Positions 1 to 8,014 of a stretch of DNA of 32,550 bases are shown piece by piece. The position numbers and the translations under genes are program-made. How positions within the stretch are numbered: position 1 is the stretch's first letter; every line of letters begins with the position of its first letter. The stretch lies in contig LMZT01000031.1 in the NCBI GenBank assembly GCA_001567115.1, positions 1-32,550 on the forward strand, in the 5' to 3' direction. The notes under the pieces were generated by a model, which searched no databases, had not been told where the DNA came from, and saw only the letters and a program-made list of their open reading frames with translations. Origin of the DNA: Candidatus Hinthialibacteria bacterium OLB16. GTDB taxonomy: Bacteria > Hinthialibacterota > Hinthialibacteria > OLB16.

Positions 1-1
1 T

Positions 2-472
2 ATTAACCAGAATGCGGGGGCGATGGTGCTGCAAGCCGCACGGGGGCTGATGCGGCTGTATCCGCCGGGAGGATCCAATTTCATCGCGGTTGATGATGTG
101 GTTCAGGGGCATATCGCCGCAGCCAGGCAGGGAGCCATCGGCCGCCGTTATATCCTCGGGCATGAGAACCTGACATACCGCGAGATTTTTTCACGGGTCT
201 GCCAGGTTGTCGGAAAAGGCCAGCCCCGTATTCCCATGCCGGCGTTTTTCCTTAAAGGTGTGGCGGGGGTTGTCGGCCTGGCCCGGCCGCTTCTCGCCGG
301 ATGCCTGCCGGTGGATGCCAATCAGGTGCGCATGTCGACACGCTGTATCTATGCCGACTCGACACGCGCCATACGGGAACTGGGGCTGCCTCAGAGCTCG
401 CTCGACGAAGCGATCCGGGCCTCGCATGAATGGTACATAGAGAACAATATTTCAGTTCAATCGAAGGGGTAA
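2..472 (+). CDS. NAD-dependent epimerase/reductase, HpnA-like (3' part only)
   Basis: This is the C-terminal part of an extended short-chain dehydrogenase/reductase of the NAD-dependent epimerase or dihydroflavonol-reductase type. The frame is already open at base 2, so the gene begins outside the window; the ATG at 23 is internal. The visible residues contain the substrate-domain signature of the HpnA-like group: a NFIAVDDVVQGH stretch, then RRYILGHENLTYREIF. The Rossmann GxxGxxG and YxxxK motifs would lie upstream and cannot be checked. The protein ends in a soluble helix. The next gene starts 8 bases after the stop, so the two are probably co-transcribed. The family acts on NDP-sugars or on polyisoprenoid-linked substrates. 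The family assignment is fairly safe; the substrate is unknown. Confidence 0.7.
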   Translation: MNQNAGAMVLQAARGLMRLYPPGGSNFIAVDDVVQGHIAAARQGAIGRRYILGHENLTYREIFSRVCQVVGKGQPRIPMPAFFLKGVAGVVGLARPLLAGCLPVDANQVRMSTRCIYADSTRAIRELGLPQSSLDEAIRASHEWYIENNISVQSKG

Positions 473-480
473 TTTTTCGA

Positions 481-2163
481 ATGATAAACCAGCAGTTTTT
501 ATTAACCGCCCTGTTGATCCTGTTGCTGCCTGCACTGGCTCATGGCGCACTGACAGATGTCTCAGTTCAAAATATCTCCGGGCCACAGATTGGCGAAATG
601 ACCGCCTATATCGATGGGGGTTATGATCCGGCAGGATTTAACCGTTGGCGGCTTAAAAAAGGGACCACACTCTGGATCACCTCGCGGGAAGATCAATCCA
701 AAGAATCGATTCGCGCCGAAGAGGATGGCGCCGAGGTTTTATGCGGGAATGCCGGGATACTGGAGGCCAGTGGGCGCTATGTGATCGAAATCACCCGGAC
801 CGACTCGGTCAAAATCCGCATCCCTCGCGCTTATCCCAGCCTCAGCCAGAATCTGGACCTGCCTCAGCAGCCCCCTTTCTTTTTCGCCAAGGGAAAGGTG
901 GATGCCAAACGAGGCAAAGACTGGGTCTCTCTCCAGGGAGGTGAGTTCTGGATTCGAGGTTTCTCGAGTGTTGAAGCGGTCTATCCGGCGATCCGTGAAT
1001 TTCCGAAAACTCTGATCGCTGTCGCTGGAAATACCTCCGAAACACTGGTCATCACGGATTTGCGGACTTACCTGAAATTCGATGCAAACCCTTTTCCTTT
1101 CTGGCGCGCCGCACGTGCTGACCTGGACCAGGAGGAAAAGAATTTCAAAAGCATTCAGATCCCGGATGACCGGATCGGTGTCGAAGCCTATCGGAGCCAC
1201 CAACGGGAAACACTGAAGGCACTGAGCAAGATCCGCGAAGGGTATCAGCTGCTCCAGCGCAACCTTTACAGCCAGAAGGTGATCGAGAAGATGCTTCAGG
1301 AAGGTGTCCCCATCCCGCGTTTGACCCTGACCGATATTACCATTGTCCGTGGGGACATGGCTTATTCGATCCGGCCCTTTGTCAACTGGAAGGGGGAAGG
1401 CCGTGTCCTGGTGGACCGCGCCAGGCTGGTCACCCCGGCATCGACACCCCGAAATTTTCCGGCTGCCGACTTCCAGCTCGAAGACCTGACCAACAGAATG
1501 ATCGAGGATACCCGCCTGCGGATCGAAGCGGATAATTCGTTTGTGGAGGTTCGCCGTCCGATCGATCCGGACTGGGGCCTTCGGCAGGGAATCCAGTTTG
1601 ATCTGGATGCGACCCGTTACATGATTCCGGAAGGAGAGGAATACCGCTTCAGCGACCAGGTGGATGCAACCGGTTTCTTTATCCGCAAAGAGCTCAATGC
1701 CCAGGGGAAAATCCGCCTGTCCGATCTGGTGGTTGCCAGGAATGCGATCGAATACCGCTTCCGTCCACAGTCAGAAGATCCGAATGCAGCCACTCAGTTT
1801 GCCAAGTTTATGGACCTCAGGCGGATCCTGTTTCATCCCGATGCCGAACGCCGCACAACCCTGCTCCCCAAGCCGCTGGATGATCCGGCGTTGGCGGATT
1901 TTCTGAATGAAGGATTGGATTCTCTGGTATCCGCCATGTATGCCCAGGGCATCAAAGAGGTTGTCGGAATGCATATTCGGCTGGAGAATCCCAGCCCGGG
2001 CCTGTGGAATTTTAAATCAGATGTTCTGGGGGAGGGTGGCAAGATGGCGGAATCCTCGCTTTCCCGGACGATTCCGACTGCCCGGCCGATATCGGAGGTC
2101 TGGGAACGGATTCATCGAAACCGTGCCCAGAAAGACTGGCTCGACATTGAATGGACGGATTGA
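481..2163 (+). CDS. Secreted protein of unknown function, about 560 aa
   Basis: I do not recognise this protein. The ATG at 481 is preferred over the in-frame ATG at 430. It places a GAAGGGG-like ribosome site upstream and gives a clean Sec signal peptide: MINQQF, a leucine-rich core, then a probable cleavage near ALAHGA at residues 16-21. The 430 start would bury that signal behind 17 residues that overlap the upstream gene. The mature part is mixed alpha/beta, with a charged helical stretch around residues 215-270 and no further membrane segment. No catalytic motif, Cys cluster or repeat stands out. It follows the epimerase by 8 bases and ends 30 bases before a strong hairpin terminator. 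It is probably a periplasmic or envelope protein. Confidence 0.75.
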   Translation: MINQQFLLTALLILLLPALAHGALTDVSVQNISGPQIGEMTAYIDGGYDPAGFNRWRLKKGTTLWITSREDQSKESIRAEEDGAEVLCGNAGILEASGRYVIEITRTDSVKIRIPRAYPSLSQNLDLPQQPPFFFAKGKVDAKRGKDWVSLQGGEFWIRGFSSVEAVYPAIREFPKTLIAVAGNTSETLVITDLRTYLKFDANPFPFWRAARADLDQEEKNFKSIQIPDDRIGVEAYRSHQRETLKALSKIREGYQLLQRNLYSQKVIEKMLQEGVPIPRLTLTDITIVRGDMAYSIRPFVNWKGEGRVLVDRARLVTPASTPRNFPAADFQLEDLTNRMIEDTRLRIEADNSFVEVRRPIDPDWGLRQGIQFDLDATRYMIPEGEEYRFSDQVDATGFFIRKELNAQGKIRLSDLVVARNAIEYRFRPQSEDPNAATQFAKFMDLRRILFHPDAERRTTLLPKPLDDPALADFLNEGLDSLVSAMYAQGIKEVVGMHIRLENPSPGLWNFKSDVLGEGGKMAESSLSRTIPTARPISEVWERIHRNRAQKDWLDIEWTD

Positions 2164-2192
2164 TCTGAAGAGGCTGATTGCCATGCGAAACC

Positions 2193-2230
2193 ATCCCGGG
2201 ATGGGTCAGATGAACGACTCATCCCGGGAT
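2193..2230. terminator. Strong hairpin terminator between convergent genes
   Basis: Bases 2193-2207 pair with 2216-2230 to form a 15-bp stem with one G-T pair and an 8-base loop. TTTTAT follows on the + strand. On the - strand the hairpin is followed by a weaker GGTTTC tract. It lies between the + gene ending at 2163 and the - gene ending at 2243, so it may serve both. Each arm contains the self-complementary ATCCCGGGAT. Confidence 0.8.
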
Positions 2231-2242
2231 TTTTATGCCTGT

Positions 2243-3454
2243 TCAGCGTTTGGCATCCGCTGCGAACTTGGTCTGCAATCCATAAAGAATATCTTTTGAA
2301 GGTGTGTTGCTGGACCAGCCCTCACTGATCACGCGAGAAGTTGCACGGGCATCCTGCCCGGGAATGTTTTCGAACAGAAACAGTTCGCTGATCGGATGGA
2401 TGACCGACTGAGTGGTCCCTCCGATCCAGCGTGCGGTGACTTTATCTCCCGGGTCGAATGCAGCCATCTTATTCAGGCCGGCCTCAATCTGCGGGTCCTC
2501 ACGATACGGTTCAGCAGCCTCCCAGCACCACATCCGGGCATAGTTGCGGCTTGCCCCGGTTCCGGCGGAAGAAAAAAACGGAACCTTGGAGGCTTTAATC
2601 CCAAGGCCTGAACGCCTGATGTCTGTCAGCCACCCCATTTCGGTCTCCCACCCCAGGGTCATTCCGGCACGCCCTTCCGATATCAGCTGGGAAGTTTTCC
2701 GGGACGAGAAGCCATTGAGATGGCCGATGGGAAACAGCCCTTTCCTGTTCAGGCTGGCAAGGTAATCGAGCGCTTTGACAACCGGACGGGATGTCAGGGT
2801 ACTGTCCGATGTTGCTCCGGCGATCAGAGCGAGAGACTGGATGGTCCTCGGGAGGGCAGGCACATCTCCCGGAAGGGCGATGATGAACTCAGCGGTCCCG
2901 GAAGCAGGAGCCTTGGAGGCCTGCTCAAGAATCTCCTCGAAAGAGGCTCCGGGTTTGAGAATCCCATGCTGGGTCAGAAACACGCCATTGGTGTAAAATT
3001 GAAGGGTATCCAGCAGCCAGGGAGCCACTCCAGGCTCAGCCAGCCTGGGCGGTGTTACCGGAGCCAGACGGACATCCCAGCCGTTACTCTGCGCAGGATC
3101 ATCGGCGGAAACCGGAATGATCTCACGCCCGGAGAAGGCCTCGCCAAGCCGGGAGTCAACCGCCTTCCGGAGATCCGCCTCCAGCCATGAAGGCAGGGAC
3201 ACACGGATTGGCTTCGGAGTGGGAGTCGGGGTGGCAGTCGGCTCTGGAGTCGGAGTGGAAGTTGGTGGGACGGAAACCTGAGCAGCCGGGCTGGCGGCAG
3301 GCGTAGGCTTCGGCTCCGGCTCCGGCTCATTCTTCCCACAGCCTGCAATGAGCAAAGACACCAGCGCCACCAGCATCAGCCTCCCGGCCATCCTGTTCAC
3401 ACACGAAACAACCTTTCCTGGCAGATAAATATCACTCTGGATTCTTGAAAGCAT
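2243..3454 (-). CDS. Solute-binding-like lipoprotein with Pro/Thr-rich linker
   Basis: This is probably an extracellular solute-binding protein of the family-1 (sugar-type) ABC class, anchored as a lipoprotein. A signal core, LMLVALVSLL, leads to a lipobox IAGC. A low-complexity linker of about 40 residues follows, made of Glu-Pro, Thr-Pro and Ala-Pro units. The rest resembles a periplasmic binding fold, with a GRAGMTLGWE stretch like the hinge region of family-1 proteins. The first ATG at 3454 has a good ribosome site (GAGGGAGA, spacing 7) but gives a long N-region. The ATG at 3391 gives a more typical lipoprotein signal but a poor ribosome site. No permease or ATPase gene is adjacent, so its partner transporter, if any, is elsewhere. 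The family call is by general resemblance only. Confidence 0.55.
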   Translation of the reverse strand: MLSRIQSDIYLPGKVVSCVNRMAGRLMLVALVSLLIAGCGKNEPEPEPKPTPAASPAAQVSVPPTSTPTPEPTATPTPTPKPIRVSLPSWLEADLRKAVDSRLGEAFSGREIIPVSADDPAQSNGWDVRLAPVTPPRLAEPGVAPWLLDTLQFYTNGVFLTQHGILKPGASFEEILEQASKAPASGTAEFIIALPGDVPALPRTIQSLALIAGATSDSTLTSRPVVKALDYLASLNRKGLFPIGHLNGFSSRKTSQLISEGRAGMTLGWETEMGWLTDIRRSGLGIKASKVPFFSSAGTGASRNYARMWCWEAAEPYREDPQIEAGLNKMAAFDPGDKVTARWIGGTTQSVIHPISELFLFENIPGQDARATSRVISEGWSSNTPSKDILYGLQTKFAADAKR

Positions 3455-3477
3455 GAAACATTCTCCCTCAGATAAGT

Positions 3478-3505
3478 TTTATATTTTCAGGTTTTAATAC
3501 AGCAA
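3478..3505 (-). promoter_or_regulatory. Candidate sigma-70 promoter for the lipoprotein gene
   Basis: Reading the - strand, TTGCTG (3505-3500) and TATAAA (3483-3478) are separated by 16 bases. The stretch is locally AT-rich and lies just upstream of the ATG at 3454. The -10 box matches consensus at five of six positions; the -35 box matches only three. It suggests the lipoprotein can be expressed independently of the upstream AsmA gene. Confidence 0.35.
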
Positions 3506-3544
3506 GGCTTCCCCATGGGTAAAACGATTCGGATAGAGGCCTGG

Positions 3545-5380
3545 TTACTTCTGTTCAGTCGAGGGGGTGCTTTCTTCGACATTGAATGAACGGATCAGAT
3601 CCTCGATCGGAAGCACCATACCCTCTCCGGGCACCAGGGTGTAGGTGGGATCCTCAAGATTGCCGGAGATGCGGATTTGCAGGGATTCAGCCTGGTCAAT
3701 GGCCTGGAGGATGGTCCTGGCTTTCCTGATGCGGATCATCTCGACCAGGAGTGCGCTGGTCTGTGCATTGACTGTGACATCGACAATGTTTCCAGCCTGG
3801 TAGACACCATGCCCTTCGAGATCAAGCAGGTTGCTTTTGAGCGAAAGATTGTCGATTGCCAGCGACCCATTCGAGTGCTTGAAGTTAAAACTCAGGCGTG
3901 AAAATCTCGAGTGAGCCACCTCAGCCAGATCCAGCAGCTCATCGATTTTTCCCAGCATCCGGATAGCACCGATTTCCCCATCTTCGAGCACAATATTTCC
4001 TTCACCCAGCAGGGTGCGCCCTCCCGTCTGGGAATGAGATTCCCCCCAGGTCATTTGTGCGGTCAGGATACCCGGTTCAAAGGAAAGTGCATCGATCTGC
4101 TGTCGCGGGATGGGAAATTTCTGAACATCGGTGGTGACCTCCCAGGTGGATGGAGGCCCACTCCGGTATTTTCCACGGGTCCGGATCGTGCCGCCTTTTC
4201 CCCCATCGATGGAAATTTCCCCCTGATCCCACTCACAGTCTCCGGATTCGATTTCCAACTTCAGATGGGTCCCAAGGACCGCTTCATTGAGACGCCAGCG
4301 CTCAGTCTGGGTCAGAATCCGAAGCCAGGGGAGATCGCTTGTTGCGATGGTGACCGAACGAATTCGGATATCGGCCAGGGAGACATCCAGATTGCCGGGG
4401 GTGTAACGCAGCAAGGGACAATGAAAATCGAGCGGACCTTCAGGAAATCCCGACCAGGGAATCCGCAGCTTTGCCATTATGGGTGTATTCCAGCTGGCAA
4501 AATGGATAGCCGAGTTATCGAGAGTGGCCCCATTGATTATGGTTTTCTCGTCCTGGCCCATTATTCCGGCGACGCGGAATCGATCGATGAGCAGATCATA
4601 AGAGTCACTGGAATAATGGATGGAATTGGAACCGACCGATTGAATGACAAACCCTCCATCGTGCCACTGGGCATCCATCGATGCCTTGAGGCGGGAGCTG
4701 GATGGAGCCAGCGTGGCCAGGAGGGCATTTTCGAAGGGTGAAAGGCCTTCCATCGGAAGAGGAACCGTTCCACTTTGAACCTTCGCTTCCAGGATTGCGG
4801 CCAGTTTTCCCGAGCTGGAATCCGGCTGGTAGAACCAGTCAAAAAGAGACTCTCCTGGAAAACGGATATCCCAGTTCCCCCAGGTTTCATGATCAATCTG
4901 AAGGTGAAGGTCTTGAGTCCGGTTCTGAAGGCGCATCCCGATTCTTCTTTCGGGTGATTTTTCTTCCGGGGCTTCGGCAGTGCCTGGCTGGCGGGGGACA
5001 GATCCTTTCTGCTGGAAATTCCATCCCTGTTCGGCAGAATGGCGCAGAGAAATGAATGGTGAGCGCAGCTGGCTCTCGAGGTGGGCGGTTCTTCCCACCA
5101 GAGAGGCAATCCACCGCCAGCGGACTTCCCCCGAATCACAACTGAGGAGCAGTTCACCCTTGTCAGGTGTCCATGCCCTGAAACCGGATATTTTCAGGCG
5201 GTCCACTCCCAGGAGTTCGGCTGAAGCCACCTCGATCGGAAGGCCCAGGGATTTCCGCAGCAGATTCCGGATTGTTTCCTGAACATGCGAGGGCTGGAGG
5301 TACGAGTACCGTATCCATACCGCCCCTCCCACAAGGCCTGCAAGAATGAGGAAGAGGGCGATAAGGATCTTTTTTCTCAT
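3545..5380 (-). CDS. AsmA-like membrane-anchored envelope protein
   Basis: This is a 611-residue protein of the AsmA/TamB-like superfamily. Members are held in the inner membrane by one N-terminal helix and span the periplasm; several are implicated in lipid transport or outer-membrane maintenance. The N-terminus (MRKKILIALFLILAGLVGG) is a signal anchor. The long beta-rich body follows. The C-terminal third has the AsmA-type pattern: a gain of function-free beta repeats, then LSFNFKHSNGSLAIDNLSLKS around residues 495-515 and a final LQIRISGNLEDPTYTL segment near 580. Its ATG overlaps the TGA of the upstream frame as ATGA (5377-5380), so translation is probably coupled to yihY. No terminator is visible after it. 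The precise substrate is unknown. Confidence 0.7.
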   Translation of the reverse strand: MRKKILIALFLILAGLVGGAVWIRYSYLQPSHVQETIRNLLRKSLGLPIEVASAELLGVDRLKISGFRAWTPDKGELLLSCDSGEVRWRWIASLVGRTAHLESQLRSPFISLRHSAEQGWNFQQKGSVPRQPGTAEAPEEKSPERRIGMRLQNRTQDLHLQIDHETWGNWDIRFPGESLFDWFYQPDSSSGKLAAILEAKVQSGTVPLPMEGLSPFENALLATLAPSSSRLKASMDAQWHDGGFVIQSVGSNSIHYSSDSYDLLIDRFRVAGIMGQDEKTIINGATLDNSAIHFASWNTPIMAKLRIPWSGFPEGPLDFHCPLLRYTPGNLDVSLADIRIRSVTIATSDLPWLRILTQTERWRLNEAVLGTHLKLEIESGDCEWDQGEISIDGGKGGTIRTRGKYRSGPPSTWEVTTDVQKFPIPRQQIDALSFEPGILTAQMTWGESHSQTGGRTLLGEGNIVLEDGEIGAIRMLGKIDELLDLAEVAHSRFSRLSFNFKHSNGSLAIDNLSLKSNLLDLEGHGVYQAGNIVDVTVNAQTSALLVEMIRIRKARTILQAIDQAESLQIRISGNLEDPTYTLVPGEGMVLPIEDLIRSFNVEESTPSTEQK

Positions 5381-5730
5381 ACAATCGTATTTCGGTCCTG
5401 AGGCTCCCCTCCGGTTCCACTGTCCGGAATAAAAACGGGGGTGGCGATGACTCTGGATTCCTCCTCACCATTGGCTGGCTGGCAGGTGGCGACACTGGAG
5501 TCCAGATGGTGGTCGAGCAGGACTGCCAGGCTGGGAAGATTGCGGGTGTCCTGCCGATACCCTGTGATGCCACGGGCCTGAAGCGCGGATTCGAGCCAGT
5601 CCGAGAGGCGTATGGATGAATTGTCCAGGTCATAATTGAGCGCCCGGGCCACCTCGGCCCAGCTGATTCGCGCCAACGGCACTGCGGGATACCAGACACC
5701 TTTGGTATCGCGTGCCAGGATCTTTTTTTT
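5377..5730 (-). CDS. YihY/BrkB-family protein, C-terminal part (after frameshift)
   Basis: This frame carries the C-terminal winged-helix-like region that should follow the YihY membrane domain. It reads on from the A8 run as ILARDTKGVWYPAVPLARIS and AEVARALNYDL, then a roughly 80-residue tail. Removing one A from the run joins it in frame with the upstream part (EALEEKK then ILARD). Its TGA overlaps the ATG of the AsmA gene as ATGA. That is the arrangement expected at a genuine gene end, and it supports this frame as the native one. No convincing ribosome site precedes the fragment, so independent translation is unlikely. The last part (SRVIATPVFIPDSG and onward) has no recognised motif. Confidence 0.65.
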   Translation of the reverse strand, partial: KKKILARDTKGVWYPAVPLARISWAEVARALNYDLDNSSIRLSDWLESALQARGITGYRQDTRNLPSLAVLLDHHLDSSVATCQPANGEEESRVIATPVFIPDSGTGGEPQDRNTIV

Positions 5731-6913
5731 CTTCGAGGGCCTCAAGGAGCCGTGCAGCACGGGTTTTATGGAGTTCGAGATTCATGGCGATTGACTCGGT
5801 GGTCAAACCACCCATCCCCTTCTGGAAGCACCTTCCGATCAGGAACAGAGCGCCCCAGGAGTAAAAAAGGGAGATCTCCGGCGCCAGATCGCCGGTTGGG
5901 ACTGCCTGGTCCCAGTCGGGGTACTGGAGGTAAGAAGTCATCTCAAGCCCCGCCAGAATCAACCACCAGGTGTAGTACACCCAGGCCAGGACAAATGCCA
6001 CCAGGCTCAGGCTTCCATAAACACTCTGATACATTTCGGCGCGCGCCACATAGGTGGCGAACAGATGCTTGGCCAGCTGCCACATGAAAGCGGCCAGCAG
6101 GGAGCTGACCGCTGCCGGCCTCCAGGCTACCACTCCATTGGGAACCACCACATAAAGCAGCCAGATGGCCAGCCAGCTCAGAAGGTATGGAAGAATGAAG
6201 GAACTCCAGGAGAATAACCCGCTCAGCCAGGTGACTTCCTCCGGGATCAAGGAACGGGACCGGATGTAACGGTCAATCAGAATCGGCCCGACCATCAACA
6301 GGGGTGTCAGTGTGAGAACAGTCCAGAAAGTGATGAAGCGCCGCACAAAGGGGCGCCTTCGCTCCGCACGCCAGATGGAATTGAAGGCATCATCGATCGA
6401 ATCAAAAAGCCAGATTCCGGTAATGAGAAGAAAAATCAGGCCGACCCAGCCGACATTTCGGGCCTGATCGGTAAACTTGCGGATATTTTCCTTGAGTGTT
6501 TTTTCGACTTCCCCCAGATCGATTGCCGGTGGGGGGTGAGCCACTGAACCGGTGGCAGAACCAACCACAGGAGGAGCAACCCCTTCTCCAGCCTCATGCG
6601 TGGCCCCCAGGGCTGAATCAATGGCGGTGATGCGGTTTTCCGGGCTGAAAGGGAAAATGTATTCAAGGATGTAATCATAAAATATTTCTTCCTGTTCGGT
6701 GTTGATATAGGAGGCGAACAGGGACAGGGAAATAGCGCTGATGGGGATCAAGGCCGTGACCGAGAAGAAGGCCAGGCTGCCGGCCAGGAAGATGACATGA
6801 TCCTCCTGCAGCCTCGCCCAGATGCGTGAAACCGCGCGCGAGGTCCGCTTCCCGATCAGGGAAAGATTGAGGGACAGATTCTTCATCCGTGTGGAATGCC
6901 AGTCAGTCTGCAT
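5630..6913 (-). CDS. YihY/BrkB-family inner-membrane protein, N-terminal part (frameshifted)
   Basis: This is an integral membrane protein of the YihY (UPF0761, formerly RNase BN/BrkB) family, whose function is not settled. Family features include a first helix with HVIFLAGSLAFFSVTALIP near residues 39-57, a GLIFLLITGIWLFDSIDDAFNSIW segment near 155-180, and further helices to about residue 335. A loop of Gly/Ala/Pro residues at about 105-130 looks like an insertion. After EALEEKK the frame passes an A8 run (5730-5723) and continues into about 28 unrelated residues that overlap the true C-terminal frame. The start is ambiguous: ATG at 6913 (9 bases after the NIL gene) or ATG at 6886, neither with a clear ribosome site. 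It belongs to the moeB-NIL-yihY-asmA group. Confidence 0.8.
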   Translation of the reverse strand: MQTDWHSTRMKNLSLNLSLIGKRTSRAVSRIWARLQEDHVIFLAGSLAFFSVTALIPISAISLSLFASYINTEQEEIFYDYILEYIFPFSPENRITAIDSALGATHEAGEGVAPPVVGSATGSVAHPPPAIDLGEVEKTLKENIRKFTDQARNVGWVGLIFLLITGIWLFDSIDDAFNSIWRAERRRPFVRRFITFWTVLTLTPLLMVGPILIDRYIRSRSLIPEEVTWLSGLFSWSSFILPYLLSWLAIWLLYVVVPNGVVAWRPAAVSSLLAAFMWQLAKHLFATYVARAEMYQSVYGSLSLVAFVLAWVYYTWWLILAGLEMTSYLQYPDWDQAVPTGDLAPEISLFYSWGALFLIGRCFQKGMGGLTTESIAMNLELHKTRAARLLEALEEKKDPGTRYQRCLVSRSAVGANQLGRGGPGAQL

Positions 6914-6922
6914 CGGAATGAT

Positions 6923-7159
6923 TTATTTATCGGCAGATTCGAGCTGAGTTATATCAACTCCCTGCGACCGGAGAGATGCAAGCGCATTTTCCAATTGTTC
7001 GTCATCACCGGAGAGATCAAGGACGATCTCACCTCCTTCGGCAGAGACCTTGGCCCGGCGTATATTCGGCATGACATCAAAAGCCTTGACCATGCGGAAC
7101 AGGACCGGCTCATCCATGAGGTGTTGGGGGAACACCATTTTCAAATGTTGAATTGCCAA
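6923..7159 (-). CDS. NIL-domain protein, 78 aa, TTG start
   Basis: This is a small stand-alone NIL domain. The domain also occurs at the C-terminus of MetN-type ABC ATPases and of homocysteine-forming enzymes of anaerobes, where it is thought to sense or handle sulfur amino acids. The sequence fits: KMVFPQHLMDEPVLFRMVKAF, then a short helix/strand pattern ending SLRSQGVDITQLE. The start is set at the TTG at 7159-7157 because GAAGGAGGG lies 7-8 bases upstream; an in-frame ATG at 7138 has no such site. The reading frame overlaps the end of the moeB gene by 50 bases, and the ribosome site lies inside moeB. Coupling to moeB is therefore likely. The same overlap makes its start easy to miss. Confidence 0.7.
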   Translation of the reverse strand: MAIQHLKMVFPQHLMDEPVLFRMVKAFDVMPNIRRAKVSAEGGEIVLDLSGDDEQLENALASLRSQGVDITQLESADK

Positions 7160-7988
7160 AACAGATCCCTCCTTCTTCGAGTTCACAGGTCTCCATAACA
7201 ACATCTTCGAGTCGGGTGATTGTAGGTCTCTCACCGCAAATCGCACAGCCGGAATTTCGGCGGATTTGAACTTTTCTGAACTCGGTATGGAGGGCATCGA
7301 CCAGCAGGAGGTGGCCGACCAGCGGCTGGCCGATCCCGAGCAGCAGTTTGAGAACCTCATTCGCCTGAAGAAGCCCCAGGATTCCCGGGATGACTCCGAG
7401 AATGCCGGCTTCACGGCAGGAGGGGATGACTCCCGCGGGCGGGGGTTCTGGAAAGATGCATCGATAGCAGGGTCCTATGCCCGGCTTGAAAACCGAAATC
7501 TGTCCTTCATAACGAATCACACCGGCATGAACCAGAGGCTTTTTCAGGAACACACAGGCATCATTGAGGAGGTAACGGGTGGGGAAGTTGTCTGTTCCAT
7601 CCACAATCACATCATAATCCTTGAGGACATCGAGGGCATTGGATGCATTCAGACGAAGCGGGTAGGGGGTCACCAGGATTTCCGGATTCATGGCCGCCAT
7701 CTTGCGGCGCGCTGAATCGAGCTTCCCGCTTCCGAGGTCTTCGGTAAAATGGATCACCTGGCGTTGAAGGTTGGTGCGATCCACCTGGTCGCTGTCAACA
7801 ATGCCGATATGGCCGACACCCGCCGCGGTCAGATAGAGGGCCACCGGCGATCCCAGTCCACCCATGCCGACAATCAGGACATGTGAAGAGAGGAGTCTGC
7901 TCTGCCCTTTTCCGCCGATTTCGGGCAGGATGATATGCCGCGCATACCGTTCGATCTGCTCTTCAGTAAAATTGAAACAGTCAGTCAT
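7110..7988 (-). CDS. moeB: MoeB/ThiF-family E1-like adenylyltransferase
   Basis: The enzyme adenylates the C-terminal glycine of a ubiquitin-like sulfur carrier (MoaD, ThiS or a relative) so that it can accept sulfur. All key motifs are present: the nucleotide loop GMGGLGSP at residues 41-48, Asp66, the RTNLQRQ stretch at 71-77, DGTDNF at 130-134, two zinc CxxC pairs (C174/C177 and C248/C251) and the catalytic-type Cys191 in CREAGILGVIPG. The family usually ends shortly after CGExPTIT; here about 25 residues follow and overlap the NIL gene. No MoaD/ThiS carrier gene is visible in the window, so its partner is unknown. The NIL neighbour points to sulfur-amino-acid or sulfur-carrier metabolism rather than strictly molybdopterin. 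An inverted repeat lies just upstream of the ATG. Confidence 0.9.
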   Translation of the reverse strand: MTDCFNFTEEQIERYARHIILPEIGGKGQSRLLSSHVLIVGMGGLGSPVALYLTAAGVGHIGIVDSDQVDRTNLQRQVIHFTEDLGSGKLDSARRKMAAMNPEILVTPYPLRLNASNALDVLKDYDVIVDGTDNFPTRYLLNDACVFLKKPLVHAGVIRYEGQISVFKPGIGPCYRCIFPEPPPAGVIPSCREAGILGVIPGILGLLQANEVLKLLLGIGQPLVGHLLLVDALHTEFRKVQIRRNSGCAICGERPTITRLEDVVMETCELEEGGICFGNSTFENGVPPTPHG

Positions 7989-7994
7989 ACTGGT

Positions 7995-8014
7995 ACTTTA
8001 ACTCTAACTAAAGT
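7995..8014. promoter_or_regulatory. Inverted repeat in front of moeB
   Basis: ACTTTA (7995-8000) and TAAAGT (8009-8014) form a perfect 6-bp inverted repeat with an 8-base spacer, ending 7 bases before the moeB ATG at 7988. It may be an operator, or an mRNA hairpin that limits ribosome access, since no clear ribosome site is seen for this start. Short AT-rich repeats also arise by chance. Confidence 0.25.

Noticed and set aside
3190-3330. Short tandem-like GC-rich repeats
   Set aside because: They encode the Pro/Thr/Glu linker of the lipoprotein and need no separate explanation as a mobile or CRISPR repeat.
3911-4741. A 276-codon open frame on the + strand
   Set aside because: It is antisense to the AsmA-like gene, which has a signal anchor and a coupled start.
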